Source: an uncultured Muribaculaceae bacterium (lineage in GTDB: Bacteria; Bacteroidota; Bacteroidia; Bacteroidales; Muribaculaceae). From it: a stretch of DNA of 64,000 bases. Under the pieces are notes generated by a model. That model was not told the origin of the DNA. It ran no database searches and worked only from the letters and a program-made list of their open reading frames with translations. This document shows positions 49,442 to 58,555 of this stretch, one piece after another. The translations under genes were made by a program, and so were the position numbers. Positions within the stretch are counted from its first letter, which is position 1. Every line of letters starts with the position of its first letter. The DNA is taken from positions 1-64,000 of the forward strand of contig CAJUPY010000001.1 of NCBI GenBank assembly GCA_910588035.1, written 5' to 3'.

Positions 49442-51598
49442 TTATTCGTCTGTGTTTTTCTCTGCGTAATCTTTCAGCAGTTTATCTTGCACGTCGCCCG
49501 GAACAAGTTCATAAGAGGCAAATTTCATTGTGAAAGATGAACGACCTCCGGTTATCGAACTGAGGGCCGTGGAGTAGCTCGACATCTCTTTGAGAGGGAC
49601 TTTGGCGGTGATCTTCTCAAAACCGTTCTCGCTCGACATACCCATTATGATCGCACGACGGCCTTGGAGATCACTCATGACATCGCCCATGACATCGGCA
49701 GGAACCATGACATCGACATCATAGACAGGTTCCAGAATCTTCGGATTGGCATTGCGGAACGCTTCACTGAAGGCATTTCGGCCGGCAAGCTTGAATGAGA
49801 TTTCATTTGAATCAACCGGGTGCATCTTTCCGTCATAGATACATACTCTGACATCGCGTGCGTAACTTCCGGTGAGCGGCCCCTGCTCCATACGTTCCAT
49901 GAGGCCTTTTACGATAGCCGGAATGAAACGTGCATCGATGGCACCACCGACAATACAGTTGCATACAACGAGTTTGCCACCCCATTCCAAAGGAATCTCC
50001 TGTGTGTCGCGCACATTCATCTTGAATTCCTGGTTACCGAATCTATATGAATCGGGTGCAGGCATACCTTCGTAGTATGGTTCGATGATAAGATGTACCT
50101 CACCGAACTGGCCTGCACCGCCCGACTGTTTTTTGTGACGATAGTCAGCACGGGCCGCTTTCGTGATTGTTTCCCTGTATGGAATTTTGGGTTCCTCGAA
50201 GATTATAGGCAATTTATCGTTGTTCTCGACACGCCATTTGAGTGTTCTCAGGTGGAACTCACCCTGACCTGACAGAATTGTCTGTTTCAGTTCTTTTGAC
50301 TGCACGATTTCCCATGTCGGGTCTTCCTCATGCATACGGGTCAGAATGCCGCTGAGTTTTTCCGCATCACTTTCCGTCACCGGACGGATTGCACGCTGAT
50401 ATTTCGGAGCCGGGAACTTGATGAAATCAAATGCGATTTCACATCCCTTCTCATCAAGAGTATTGCCGGTTCTCACATCTTTCAGTTTTACTGTCGCGCC
50501 GATATCACCTGCGCACAGTTTGTCGACCTGGGTCTTAATCTGGCCACATACACAGTAGATTTGGGCGATGCGCTCCTTGCTGCCGCGTGTGATGTTGTCG
50601 AGATCGGTGCCGGCAGTAAGTGTTCCGGACATAACTTTGAAATACTGCACCTCACCGAGGTGGGGCTCAACTGTTGTCTTGAACATGAAGATGCTGAGCG
50701 GTCCGTTTGAGTCGGGTTTGACTTCCTGACCTTCGGTATCTACCGGGGCGGGCATGTCTTCTACAAAAGGAACGACATTGCCGAGGAATTCCATCATGCG
50801 TCGAACGCCCATATCTTTGAGTGCGCTGACGCAGAATACGGGATAGATGGAGTTAGTGATCAGACCTTTGCGTATTCCTTCGCGCATTTCATCTTCAGAA
50901 AGATGTCCTTGCTCAAAAAACTTCTCCATTAAAGTCTCATCGTTCTCAGCAGCAGCTTCAACTAATTGTTGGTGAAGTTCCTGTGCTTTTTCAAGCTGAT
51001 CGGCCGGGATATCTTCAATAGTCGGCACGCCACCGTCGGGTCCCCAAGAATATTTCTTCATCAGCAACACGTCGATCATTGAATTGAAGCCGGCTCCGCA
51101 TGCGAGAGGATACTGTATGGCGACGACTTTCTTACCGAAAATCTCTCGCATCTGCTCGATGACGTTGTCATAGTCGGCTTTTTCACCGTCAAGTTGGTTA
51201 ATAGCGAAGATGATGGGTTTATGAAGCGATGAGGCAGTTCGGAAAATATTTTGAGTGCCGACTTCAACTCCATATTGAGCATCAATGAGAATGACTCCTG
51301 TGTCGGTCACATTGAGTGCCGTAATTGCATTACCGACAAAGTCGTCGGCTCCGGGACAGTCGATCACGTTCAGCTTTTTGCCAAGGAATTCAGCATAAAA
51401 AACTGTTGAAAAGACTGAATAACCATATTCCTTTTCAACAGGGAAATAGTCGCAGACAGTGTTTTTCGCTTCGATGGTGCCGCGACGTTTTATAACTCCA
51501 CACTCGAAAAGCATTGCTTCAGCGAGTGTGGTTTTACCCGAGCCTTTGCTTCCAAGCAAGGCGATGTTCTTGATTTCGTTTGTCTGGTAGATTTTCAT
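49442..51598 (-). CDS. EF-G paralogue with impaired GTPase motifs (EF-G2-like)
   Basis: A 718-residue elongation factor G homologue with all domains: G1 LGSKGSGKTTLAE, then domains II to V including KQSGGAGQFGEVHL. The G domain is atypical. G3 reads DCPGADDF, so Ala84 replaces the catalytic His of DTPGHVDF. G4 is NQLD instead of NKMD, and the switch I Thr region ERGITI is EYGYSV. This pattern agrees with the Bacteroides EF-G2, reported to support translocation without GTP hydrolysis and to matter during starvation and gut colonisation. The canonical fusA is not in the window. Function is inferred from that homologue. Confidence 0.9.
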   Translation of the reverse strand: MKIYQTNEIKNIALLGSKGSGKTTLAEAMLFECGVIKRRGTIEAKNTVCDYFPVEKEYGYSVFSTVFYAEFLGKKLNVIDCPGADDFVGNAITALNVTDTGVILIDAQYGVEVGTQNIFRTASSLHKPIIFAINQLDGEKADYDNVIEQMREIFGKKVVAIQYPLACGAGFNSMIDVLLMKKYSWGPDGGVPTIEDIPADQLEKAQELHQQLVEAAAENDETLMEKFFEQGHLSEDEMREGIRKGLITNSIYPVFCVSALKDMGVRRMMEFLGNVVPFVEDMPAPVDTEGQEVKPDSNGPLSIFMFKTTVEPHLGEVQYFKVMSGTLTAGTDLDNITRGSKERIAQIYCVCGQIKTQVDKLCAGDIGATVKLKDVRTGNTLDEKGCEIAFDFIKFPAPKYQRAIRPVTESDAEKLSGILTRMHEEDPTWEIVQSKELKQTILSGQGEFHLRTLKWRVENNDKLPIIFEEPKIPYRETITKAARADYRHKKQSGGAGQFGEVHLIIEPYYEGMPAPDSYRFGNQEFKMNVRDTQEIPLEWGGKLVVCNCIVGGAIDARFIPAIVKGLMERMEQGPLTGSYARDVRVCIYDGKMHPVDSNEISFKLAGRNAFSEAFRNANPKILEPVYDVDVMVPADVMGDVMSDLQGRRAIIMGMSSENGFEKITAKVPLKEMSSYSTALSSITGGRSSFTMKFASYELVPGDVQDKLLKDYAEKNTDE

Positions 51599-51643
51599 GT
51601 TATTGGAATTTATTTTAATTCAAGGGTTAATTGAAATTTTCCG

Positions 51644-51673
51644 CAAAATAGGAATAATTTTTGAATTGACAAA
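51644..51673 (-). promoter_or_regulatory. Promoter of the EF-G paralogue
   Basis: TTTG (51673-51670) is followed after 19 bases by TATTTTG (51650-51644) on the minus strand, one base shorter than TAnnTTTG. The ATG is 45 bases downstream. Confidence 0.6.
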
Positions 51674-51764
51674 CATTTCGTGATATGTTAAACAACATGA
51701 TTGTGTTTTTTTATGTCAATAGGCATTAATGAGCTAAAAATTTCGATGAAACTGTAATTATTCG

Positions 51765-51772
51765 TAACTTTG
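51765..51772 (+). promoter_or_regulatory. Bacteroidota -7 element for lon
   Basis: TAACTTTG matches TAnnTTTG, with TTCG at -33 (51742-51745). It predicts a leader of about 65-70 bases before the lon ATG. Confidence 0.6.
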
Positions 51773-51842
51773 GCATTACTTTTGCATAGAACACTATACA
51801 CATTAATTAATTATAGACTGAAAAGAGACAGAATCCATTGAT

Positions 51843-54275
51843 ATGAGTTCTAAAAATGAAGATAGCAGAACACATCTTGTCCAAGTGGGACAAATTGGTG
51901 AAGATGATCTGAAAGAGAAATGTAAGATAAATCAAAATGACTTGCCGTTGTTGCCCACACGCAATCTGGTGCTGTTTCCGGGAGTGACAATTCCGGTCAC
52001 AATCGTCAGAGACAACGCTCTCCATTTGGTGGAAAAAGCGATAAAGGAAAAACAAGCACTGGGCATAGTGTGTCAGAAAAATTCGTCGGTTGAGACTCCG
52101 TCGATAGATGACCTGTATGACACCGGTGTCGTCGCTGATGTTTTGCAGCTGATTCCACTTCCCGATGGCGGTAAGGCGGCGATTGTCCATGCACGTGAGA
52201 AATTTAAAATACTCGAGCCCGGAGATTCCAACTCATCTGCCGCTTCAGTTCTGACAGCCAAGATCAAACCTGTCGCCGACCGTCGTCCAAGAACGACAAT
52301 GCAGGAGTTTGAGCTGACAGCGCAGGCGGTCAAAGAGACTGCGATAAACTTGATAAAAGGGTCGGGAATGGATGGCGGTCAGGAATTCATTTTCAGCTTT
52401 GAGAGTATTGCCGATCCGGTTTTGTTGGTAAACATGATCGCTACAAATTTTCCATTCACCACCGACGAGAAAATCGACTTACTCAACAAATCGAGACTTG
52501 CCGACAGAGCATTGTCTCTATTGTCTGTCTTGCAACGGGACCTTGAACTCGTGGAACTTAAAAACTCCATTCAAGAACGTGCCAGACAAACGATGGACGA
52601 GCAGAAACGGAGTGCATATCTGCAAAATCAGCTTGAGGCGATAAGAAGCGAATTGTATGGCGATGAAGACGATGCGGAGAAATTGCTTGTGAGAGCTGAA
52701 AAAGTGAATTTTCCCGAATCAGTAAAACAAACATTTGAACGCGAGGTCAATAAGTTGCGGCGGTTGAATCCACAGACTCCAGACTACTCGCTTCTTTATG
52801 GATATCTTGAGACTCTGCTTGATTTGCCGTGGTGCAATCCGTCGGAAATATCGACCGATTTCAGAAAAGCGGAAGAGATTCTTGAGTCCGAACACTACGG
52901 CCTTGAGAAGGTCAAGGAAAGAATTCTCGAACAACTCGCCATGGTCATGCACAATCCGACCGGACACGCCCCTATAATCTGTCTTGTAGGCGCACCGGGT
53001 GTCGGAAAGACATCATTGGGCAGATCGATAGCCGAAGCTCTCGGACGCGAATATCAACGTGTCTCTTTCGGTGGCCTGCACGACGAGGCCGAGATTCGCG
53101 GTCACCGCAGAACTTACATCGGCGCGATGCCGGGCCGCATCATTGATGCACTGAAACGTTGTGAGCACTCCAATCCGGTACTGCTTCTTGATGAGATAGA
53201 CAAGATCGGTCAGGATTTCAAAGGTGATCCGGCTGCCGCATTGCTCGAGGTGCTTGATCCTGAACAGAACTGCCGGTTCCATGACAACTATGTCGACGTC
53301 GATTATGACCTGTCTGATGTCATGTTTATCGCCACTGCCAACACACTGTCGACAATCTCACAACCTCTTCTTGACCGTATGGAGATCATTGAACTCTCCG
53401 GCTATCTTCCCGAGGAAAAGCTTGAAATAGCACGTCGACATCTTTTACCACGTCAGATGAAATCCGCGGCTCTCACGCCCGACAATGTCGAGGTGGGCGA
53501 TGATGCGCTCAAAACCATTATCGATTCATATACAGCCGAAAGCGGTGTGAGACAGCTTGACAAGAATATTGCCGCTCTTATGCGCAAGGTTGTCAGAAAA
53601 ATAATGTCCGGAGCTACAGATAGACAACATATCGGGAAATCAGAAGTACGAGATTTGCTGGGTGTGGAAAAGTATTCGCGCAGCATGTATGAGAACAATG
53701 ATTACGCAGGTGTTGTGGCCGGTCTCGCATGGACATCGGTCGGAGGGGAGATGCTCTACATCGAGTCGTCGCTGTCAAAAGCAAAAGGGGAGAAGCTGAC
53801 TTTGACAGGTAACCTTGGTGATGTGATGAAAGAGTCGGCGATGATCGCCTATCAGTTTGTCAAATCACATGCCACGAAATTCGGCATCGATGAATCTCTG
53901 TTTGAAAAATATGCCCTTCATGTACACGCACCAGAAGGTGCGGTTCCAAAAGACGGTCCTTCGGCCGGAATCACAATCACCACATCGATCGTCTCGGCGT
54001 TCACCCAGAAGAAAGTCAGAGCCAATCTTGCGATGACCGGCGAGATGACGCTGCGTGGAAAAGTACTTCCGGTGGGTGGCATCAAGGAAAAAATACTTGC
54101 GGCAAAGCGTGCGGGAATAACTGACATTATCCTTTCTTCAGAAAACCGCAAGGATATCGAGGAGATTAATAAAGATTTCATTGCCGGTCTGACATTCCAT
54201 TTTGTAGAAAACGCCGAAGAAGTCATTTCTTTTGCCATAACTGACGAACCGGCAAAAGATGCTGTGACACTGTGA
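51843..54275 (+). CDS. lon: ATP-dependent protease Lon
   Basis: An 810-residue cytosolic protease. The N-terminal substrate domain begins DLPLLPTRNLVLFPGVTIPV. The AAA+ module has Walker A GAPGVGKTSLGRS and Walker B LLLDEIDKI. The C-terminal protease domain has the catalytic Ser707 in PKDGPSAGI and Lys750 in GGIKEKIL. Length is standard. The first ATG in frame is used. The nrnA-like gene follows after 83 bases and has its own -7 element. Confidence 0.97.
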   Translation: MSSKNEDSRTHLVQVGQIGEDDLKEKCKINQNDLPLLPTRNLVLFPGVTIPVTIVRDNALHLVEKAIKEKQALGIVCQKNSSVETPSIDDLYDTGVVADVLQLIPLPDGGKAAIVHAREKFKILEPGDSNSSAASVLTAKIKPVADRRPRTTMQEFELTAQAVKETAINLIKGSGMDGGQEFIFSFESIADPVLLVNMIATNFPFTTDEKIDLLNKSRLADRALSLLSVLQRDLELVELKNSIQERARQTMDEQKRSAYLQNQLEAIRSELYGDEDDAEKLLVRAEKVNFPESVKQTFEREVNKLRRLNPQTPDYSLLYGYLETLLDLPWCNPSEISTDFRKAEEILESEHYGLEKVKERILEQLAMVMHNPTGHAPIICLVGAPGVGKTSLGRSIAEALGREYQRVSFGGLHDEAEIRGHRRTYIGAMPGRIIDALKRCEHSNPVLLLDEIDKIGQDFKGDPAAALLEVLDPEQNCRFHDNYVDVDYDLSDVMFIATANTLSTISQPLLDRMEIIELSGYLPEEKLEIARRHLLPRQMKSAALTPDNVEVGDDALKTIIDSYTAESGVRQLDKNIAALMRKVVRKIMSGATDRQHIGKSEVRDLLGVEKYSRSMYENNDYAGVVAGLAWTSVGGEMLYIESSLSKAKGEKLTLTGNLGDVMKESAMIAYQFVKSHATKFGIDESLFEKYALHVHAPEGAVPKDGPSAGITITTSIVSAFTQKKVRANLAMTGEMTLRGKVLPVGGIKEKILAAKRAGITDIILSSENRKDIEEINKDFIAGLTFHFVENAEEVISFAITDEPAKDAVTL

Positions 54276-54331
54276 TATTCTTTTTAAGTATTTTTAGTTA
54301 GGTACAAACATGAGATTTGGCATAGAATCGC

Positions 54332-54339
54332 TACATTTG
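54332..54339 (+). promoter_or_regulatory. Bacteroidota -7 element for the nrnA-like gene
   Basis: TACATTTG matches TAnnTTTG, 19 bases before the ATG at 54359. No clear -33 element is present. Confidence 0.55.
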
Positions 54340-54358
54340 CATTTTAAAAAACTTTTTG

Positions 54359-55399
54359 ATGCTTAACAGACTTATATCAGAAGATAAGATAAACGGGCTT
54401 AAGAAGCTGATAGACAATGCCGAAAAGATAGTGGTCACCTGTCACCTTACTCCCGATGGAGATGCCATGGGGTCGTCGTTGGCAATGTATCACATGCTGA
54501 GTGCTCTTGGCAAGAAAGTGCATGTAGTGACACCAGATGTTCCGGCATCATATCTGATGTTCATTCCCGGAGCTAAAGAAATCATTCCATTCACCCGTTT
54601 TGAGGATTTTGCCCGACAACTCTTCCGTGAGGCCGATCTGGTGATTTGCCTTGACTTTAACGCACTTCACAGAATAGACCGACTCAGGCCTCTGGTTGAA
54701 CAATCGCCGGCTGAGAAAGTGCTTATAGATCATCACATCAATCCGGAGGATTTTGCCGGGATAACAATATCACACCCTGAGCAGTCGTCAACATGTCTTC
54801 TTCTTTTCAGAGTGTTATGCCAGCTTGGCTATGCCCGTATCATGGATCGCAAGACAGCGACATGTATTCTGACCGGAATGATGACCGATACAGGAAACTT
54901 CCAATATAACAGCATTGACCCTGACATATACATTGTCGTGGCCGAACTACTGAAAAAGGGGGTTGACAAAGACCGCATATACAAACTTGCATTCAACACC
55001 AAGAGCGAGTCTCAGATGAGATTGAACGCCTACGCGATCAGTCAGAAAATGACTGTATTTCCAGAACACCGCGCAGCGATGATCGTTCTTACGCTCGATG
55101 AGTTGAAAGAATTCAACTATCAGCAGGGAGACACCGAAGGGCTGGTCAACATGCCGCTTGCCATGCCCGATGTGGAATATGTCGGGTATCTCAGAGAGGG
55201 TAAAGACTATGTCAAGGTGTCGACAAGAAGCGAGGGAGAGGTTCCTGTCAATGAATTGTGTGCAAATCACTTCAACGGAGGTGGCCACAAAAATGCGGCC
55301 GGAGGTGAGTTTTACGGAACTCTTGACGATTGCGTCAAGGCGTTTGTGGAAGCACTTCCTGAAATGGATAAATACGTAAATAAAAATAATAGAAAATGA
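54359..55399 (+). CDS. DHH-family phosphoesterase (NrnA-like oligoribonuclease/pAp phosphatase)
   Basis: A 346-residue DHH/DHHA1 protein. The metal-binding segments are VTCHLTPDGDAMGSS, LVICLDFN, KVLIDHHINPE and MMTDTGNFQYNS. The DHHA1 domain ends with FNGGGHKNAAGGEF. Such proteins degrade 2- to 5-nucleotide RNAs and 3'-phosphoadenosine 5'-phosphate in the cytosol. The TTG at 54356 is not needed as start since ATG follows directly. It overlaps the DUF4827 gene by four bases (ATGA). Confidence 0.92.
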   Translation: MLNRLISEDKINGLKKLIDNAEKIVVTCHLTPDGDAMGSSLAMYHMLSALGKKVHVVTPDVPASYLMFIPGAKEIIPFTRFEDFARQLFREADLVICLDFNALHRIDRLRPLVEQSPAEKVLIDHHINPEDFAGITISHPEQSSTCLLLFRVLCQLGYARIMDRKTATCILTGMMTDTGNFQYNSIDPDIYIVVAELLKKGVDKDRIYKLAFNTKSESQMRLNAYAISQKMTVFPEHRAAMIVLTLDELKEFNYQQGDTEGLVNMPLAMPDVEYVGYLREGKDYVKVSTRSEGEVPVNELCANHFNGGGHKNAAGGEFYGTLDDCVKAFVEALPEMDKYVNKNNRK

Positions 55400-55974
55400 A
55401 ATCAAGCAAACGCATACTGCTGTATGCAATCGCGGCAGCTTCAATCGGGTCATTGGCGGTCTCATGCAATGACTCGAAGAGTTATGCCGAGCTGCTCACC
55501 GACGAGAACAAAAATACCAATGCATTCCTGGCCAATCAGAGAGTTGTCAATTCTGTACCTGAAGACTCTGTTTTCGAGGTTGGACCAAACGCGCCCTATT
55601 ACAGAATGGACGAGGAGGGAAACGTTTACATGCAGGTGTTGAATACGGGTGACGGCAACAAGCCTAAAGATGATGCTCAGGTCTATTTCAGATATCTTCG
55701 TTATGATCTCAGCAATTACGCCGCGACTGATACGCTTGGCGTTGCGATGGGCAATGCAAATGATATGGAATATGACGCCACATGGTTCCGATTCAACAAT
55801 TACTCTCTTTCGGCCTCCTCTCAATATGGAGCGGGAATTCAGGTGCCGATGAATTATTTCGGAATGGGCTGTGAGGTGAACATGGTCATTAAATCGCAAT
55901 ATGGTTTTACATCTGAAGTTTCGATGGTGATTCCGTTCCTATACAATGTTAGATATTTCAAAAGTCCGATATAA
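55396..55974 (+). CDS. DUF4827-type lipoprotein
   Basis: A 192-residue protein with a lipoprotein signal: hydrophobic N-terminus ending SLAVSC, with the lipid-carrying Cys at residue 24. The mature part (DDAQVYFRYLRYDL, then NNYSLSASSQYGAG, and GMGCEVNMVIKSQYGF) resembles the FKBP-like fold assigned to DUF4827 in Bacteroidetes. Catalytic isomerase residues are not obvious. It overlaps the nrnA-like gene by 4 bases and precedes glmM by 15, so it is in the same operon. Function unknown. Confidence 0.78.
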   Translation: MKSSKRILLYAIAAASIGSLAVSCNDSKSYAELLTDENKNTNAFLANQRVVNSVPEDSVFEVGPNAPYYRMDEEGNVYMQVLNTGDGNKPKDDAQVYFRYLRYDLSNYAATDTLGVAMGNANDMEYDATWFRFNNYSLSASSQYGAGIQVPMNYFGMGCEVNMVIKSQYGFTSEVSMVIPFLYNVRYFKSPI

Positions 55975-55989
55975 CAAACAGTTTAAATC

Positions 55990-57375
55990 ATGTCATTAAT
56001 TAAATCAATCTCCGGTATCAGAGGCACGATCGGTAGCCGTCAAGGGGAAGGTCTGAGTCCGCTTGACATCGTTAAATTCACTGCTGCTTATGCTGCATTT
56101 ATCAAAAAGAACACAACAAAAACGTCGCGTACGATTGTAGTTGGACGGGACGCGCGGCTTTCCGGAAAAATGGTGAATGATATTGTTGTCGGAACCTTGG
56201 TCGCCATGGGATTTGATGTTGTCAACATCGGTTTGGCTACAACTCCGACTACAGAGATCGCTGTTGTCGAAGAAGGTGCTTGCGGAGGAATAATACTCAC
56301 GGCCTCACACAATCCCAAACAGTGGAATGCGCTCAAACTTCTCAACGAAGATGGCGAATTTCTAAATGATGCACAAGGAAAGGAAGTCTTGAGAATGGCC
56401 GATCAGGGCGATTACAGTTTTGTCGAAGTAGATGATCTCGGTCACGAATTCACAAATACGACATACACACGCCATCATATCGAGAAGGTGCTCTCACTTG
56501 ATCTTGTCGATAAAGATGCTATCGAAAAGGCTGATTTCACAGTTGCTGTCGACGCTGTCAACTCTGTAGGAGGCATTGTAATTCCACAACTCCTCCGTGA
56601 ACTTGGTGTTAAAAATGTCATCGAACTTAATTGTGAGGCTACAGGAAAATTCGCGCACACTCCCGAACCGATTCCTGAAAATCTTACCGGCATAGCCGAT
56701 CTGATGAAAAAGGGTGTCGCTGACGTCGGATTCGTTGTCGATCCCGATGTCGACCGCCTGGCAATCGTGATGGAAAACGGCGAGATGTTTGTCGAGGAAT
56801 ATACTCTGGTCGCCGTGGCTGATTATATTCTTTCAAAGACTCCGGGTGCTACAGTCAGCAATCTGAGTTCTTCGAGAGCACTGAGAGATGTCACCAAAGC
56901 TCACGGGTGTACCTACACACCGGCGGCAGTAGGAGAGGTCAACGTCGTGGCAAAGATGAAAGAGACCGGTGCAGTGATCGGAGGAGAAGGCAATGGCGGA
57001 GTCATCTATCCGGCATCACACTACGGTCGTGACGCACTCGTCGGTGTAGCGTTGTTTCTGACGCTGTTGGCAAAGAGCGGCAAGAAGGTCTCTGAGCTGA
57101 AAAAGCAATATCCGGCCTATGCAATAGCCAAAAGCAAAATAGAACTGACACCTGAAATTGATGTTGACGCGATTCTTGCAGCTGTAAAACAGAAATATGC
57201 CGATGAAACGATTACCGACATCGATGGTGTGAAAATCGATTTTGAAGATTCGTGGGTGCATCTGCGCAAATCAAACACAGAACCGATCATCAGAATCTAT
57301 TCTGAAGCCCACACAATGGAAGAAGCTGAAAAGTTGGCTGATTCAATCAAATCGGTTATCAAATCGATAGCCTGA
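55990..57375 (+). CDS. glmM: Phosphoglucosamine mutase (alpha-D-phosphohexomutase)
   Basis: A 461-residue phosphohexomutase. The phosphoserine is Ser106 in LTASHNP, the metal loop is VVDPDVDRLA, the sugar loop is GGEGNGGV, and the phosphate-binding loop is RKSNTEPIIRIY. In Bacteroidota this form is annotated GlmM, converting glucosamine-6-phosphate to glucosamine-1-phosphate for UDP-GlcNAc; phosphomannomutase activity is possible. It closes the operon with nrnA-like and DUF4827 genes and is followed by a 20-bp-stem terminator. Confidence 0.9.
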   Translation: MSLIKSISGIRGTIGSRQGEGLSPLDIVKFTAAYAAFIKKNTTKTSRTIVVGRDARLSGKMVNDIVVGTLVAMGFDVVNIGLATTPTTEIAVVEEGACGGIILTASHNPKQWNALKLLNEDGEFLNDAQGKEVLRMADQGDYSFVEVDDLGHEFTNTTYTRHHIEKVLSLDLVDKDAIEKADFTVAVDAVNSVGGIVIPQLLRELGVKNVIELNCEATGKFAHTPEPIPENLTGIADLMKKGVADVGFVVDPDVDRLAIVMENGEMFVEEYTLVAVADYILSKTPGATVSNLSSSRALRDVTKAHGCTYTPAAVGEVNVVAKMKETGAVIGGEGNGGVIYPASHYGRDALVGVALFLTLLAKSGKKVSELKKQYPAYAIAKSKIELTPEIDVDAILAAVKQKYADETITDIDGVKIDFEDSWVHLRKSNTEPIIRIYSEAHTMEEAEKLADSIKSVIKSIA

Positions 57376-57386
57376 ACGAATTAATT

Positions 57387-57434
57387 CCATAACAGAAAAA
57401 AGGAGGTCTGACGGCCTCCTTTTTTCTGTTATGG
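57387..57434. terminator. Bidirectional terminator between glmM and hemW
   Basis: CCATAACAGAAAAAAGGAGG (57387-57406) pairs with its exact reverse complement ending at 57434, a 20-bp perfect stem. The internal A and T runs serve both convergent genes. Confidence 0.95.
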
Positions 57435-57445
57435 TAATTTTAGGG

Positions 57446-58555
57446 TCAGACAAATATGAGACTTCTCATCACCGAATCGGCCAAAAGCCATTTATCTTCA
57501 GGAATAGCGATGTTACCGTCAGTTTTGGCTATCAACAATCCGTTGGCTAAAAGCGGTTTGAGACATTTGTCGAAATGGTCATGAAACAGTTCAGGCACAT
57601 CATCGGGCGATATTCCCTCGGACGTGCGTAGTGATGTGACAATCAAATCATTATATCGGTCTGATTCATCTTCCTCTTCAATGATATATGCGGTTTTTTC
57701 TGACGTTATGGCAGAGAGGTAACTCTTCAAGTCTGCCGGGTTGAAAAGCCTGTCGCGACCGTTGAAACTGTAAGCGGAAGCTCCGAGACCGATGTATCTG
57801 TCTCCCTTCCAATAGCGGGAATTATGAATCGCATGAAAACCGGGTTTTCCGAAATTGGATATCTCATAATGGTCATAGCCGGCATTGGCTGTCTGCCGGC
57901 ATAATTCCGCATACATGCTTTCGATCAGGTTCTCGTCTGCCTCAGAGATCATTCCACGTTTCAACATGGCATAAAGTTTTGTGCCGTGTTCATATGAAAG
58001 CAGATAGGCTGAGAGGTGGTTTGGATTGAAACTCAACAGTTGTTTCAAGGAATCTGCCCATATGTCGGAATTTTGTCCGGGTAATCCGTATATGAGATCA
58101 CAACTGAAGTTGAATTTATGGTTTCTGATCAACTCAATTGCGTTTAAGGCGTCTGCTGAAGAGTGTCGTCGGTTAATTGTTTTTAATATTCCATCGTCAA
58201 ACGATTGTATGCCCATGCTGACACGCCCTACGCCATTGTCGGCATAAAATGACAGCAGATCGTCTGTGACATCTTCAGGGTTGACCTCAATCGTAAATTC
58301 CTCTAAAGAATCATAATCAAGACGATTTCTTAACCCATTGAACAGATGACTCAATGTGTTTCGCGAGAGAATTGAAGGAGTTCCGCCGCCGATATATATT
58401 GTCTTTGGCTTTCCGGTTAATTCCTCTGCTCTGAGATCCAGTTCTTTCAGCAGTGCATCAACATAAGTGTCCATGCTCGATGCGGAATTCGGCGTCGAAT
58501 AAAAATCACAGTAACAGCACTTGGAGTGACAGAACGGAATGTGTATATATATCAT
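57446..58555 (-). CDS. hemW: HemW-like radical SAM protein
   Basis: A 369-residue radical SAM protein. The cluster motif is C9-x3-C13-x2-C16 in PFCHSKCCYCDF, followed by TIYIGGGTPSIL and VSMGIQSFDDGILKTINRRH. This N-terminal pattern, without the longer oxidase domain, fits HemW, which in other bacteria is thought to deliver heme rather than act as coproporphyrinogen oxidase. The ATG overlaps the preceding nuclease gene stop by one base (TGATG). Confidence 0.9.
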   Translation of the reverse strand: MIYIHIPFCHSKCCYCDFYSTPNSASSMDTYVDALLKELDLRAEELTGKPKTIYIGGGTPSILSRNTLSHLFNGLRNRLDYDSLEEFTIEVNPEDVTDDLLSFYADNGVGRVSMGIQSFDDGILKTINRRHSSADALNAIELIRNHKFNFSCDLIYGLPGQNSDIWADSLKQLLSFNPNHLSAYLLSYEHGTKLYAMLKRGMISEADENLIESMYAELCRQTANAGYDHYEISNFGKPGFHAIHNSRYWKGDRYIGLGASAYSFNGRDRLFNPADLKSYLSAITSEKTAYIIEEEDESDRYNDLIVTSLRTSEGISPDDVPELFHDHFDKCLKPLLANGLLIAKTDGNIAIPEDKWLLADSVMRSLIFV

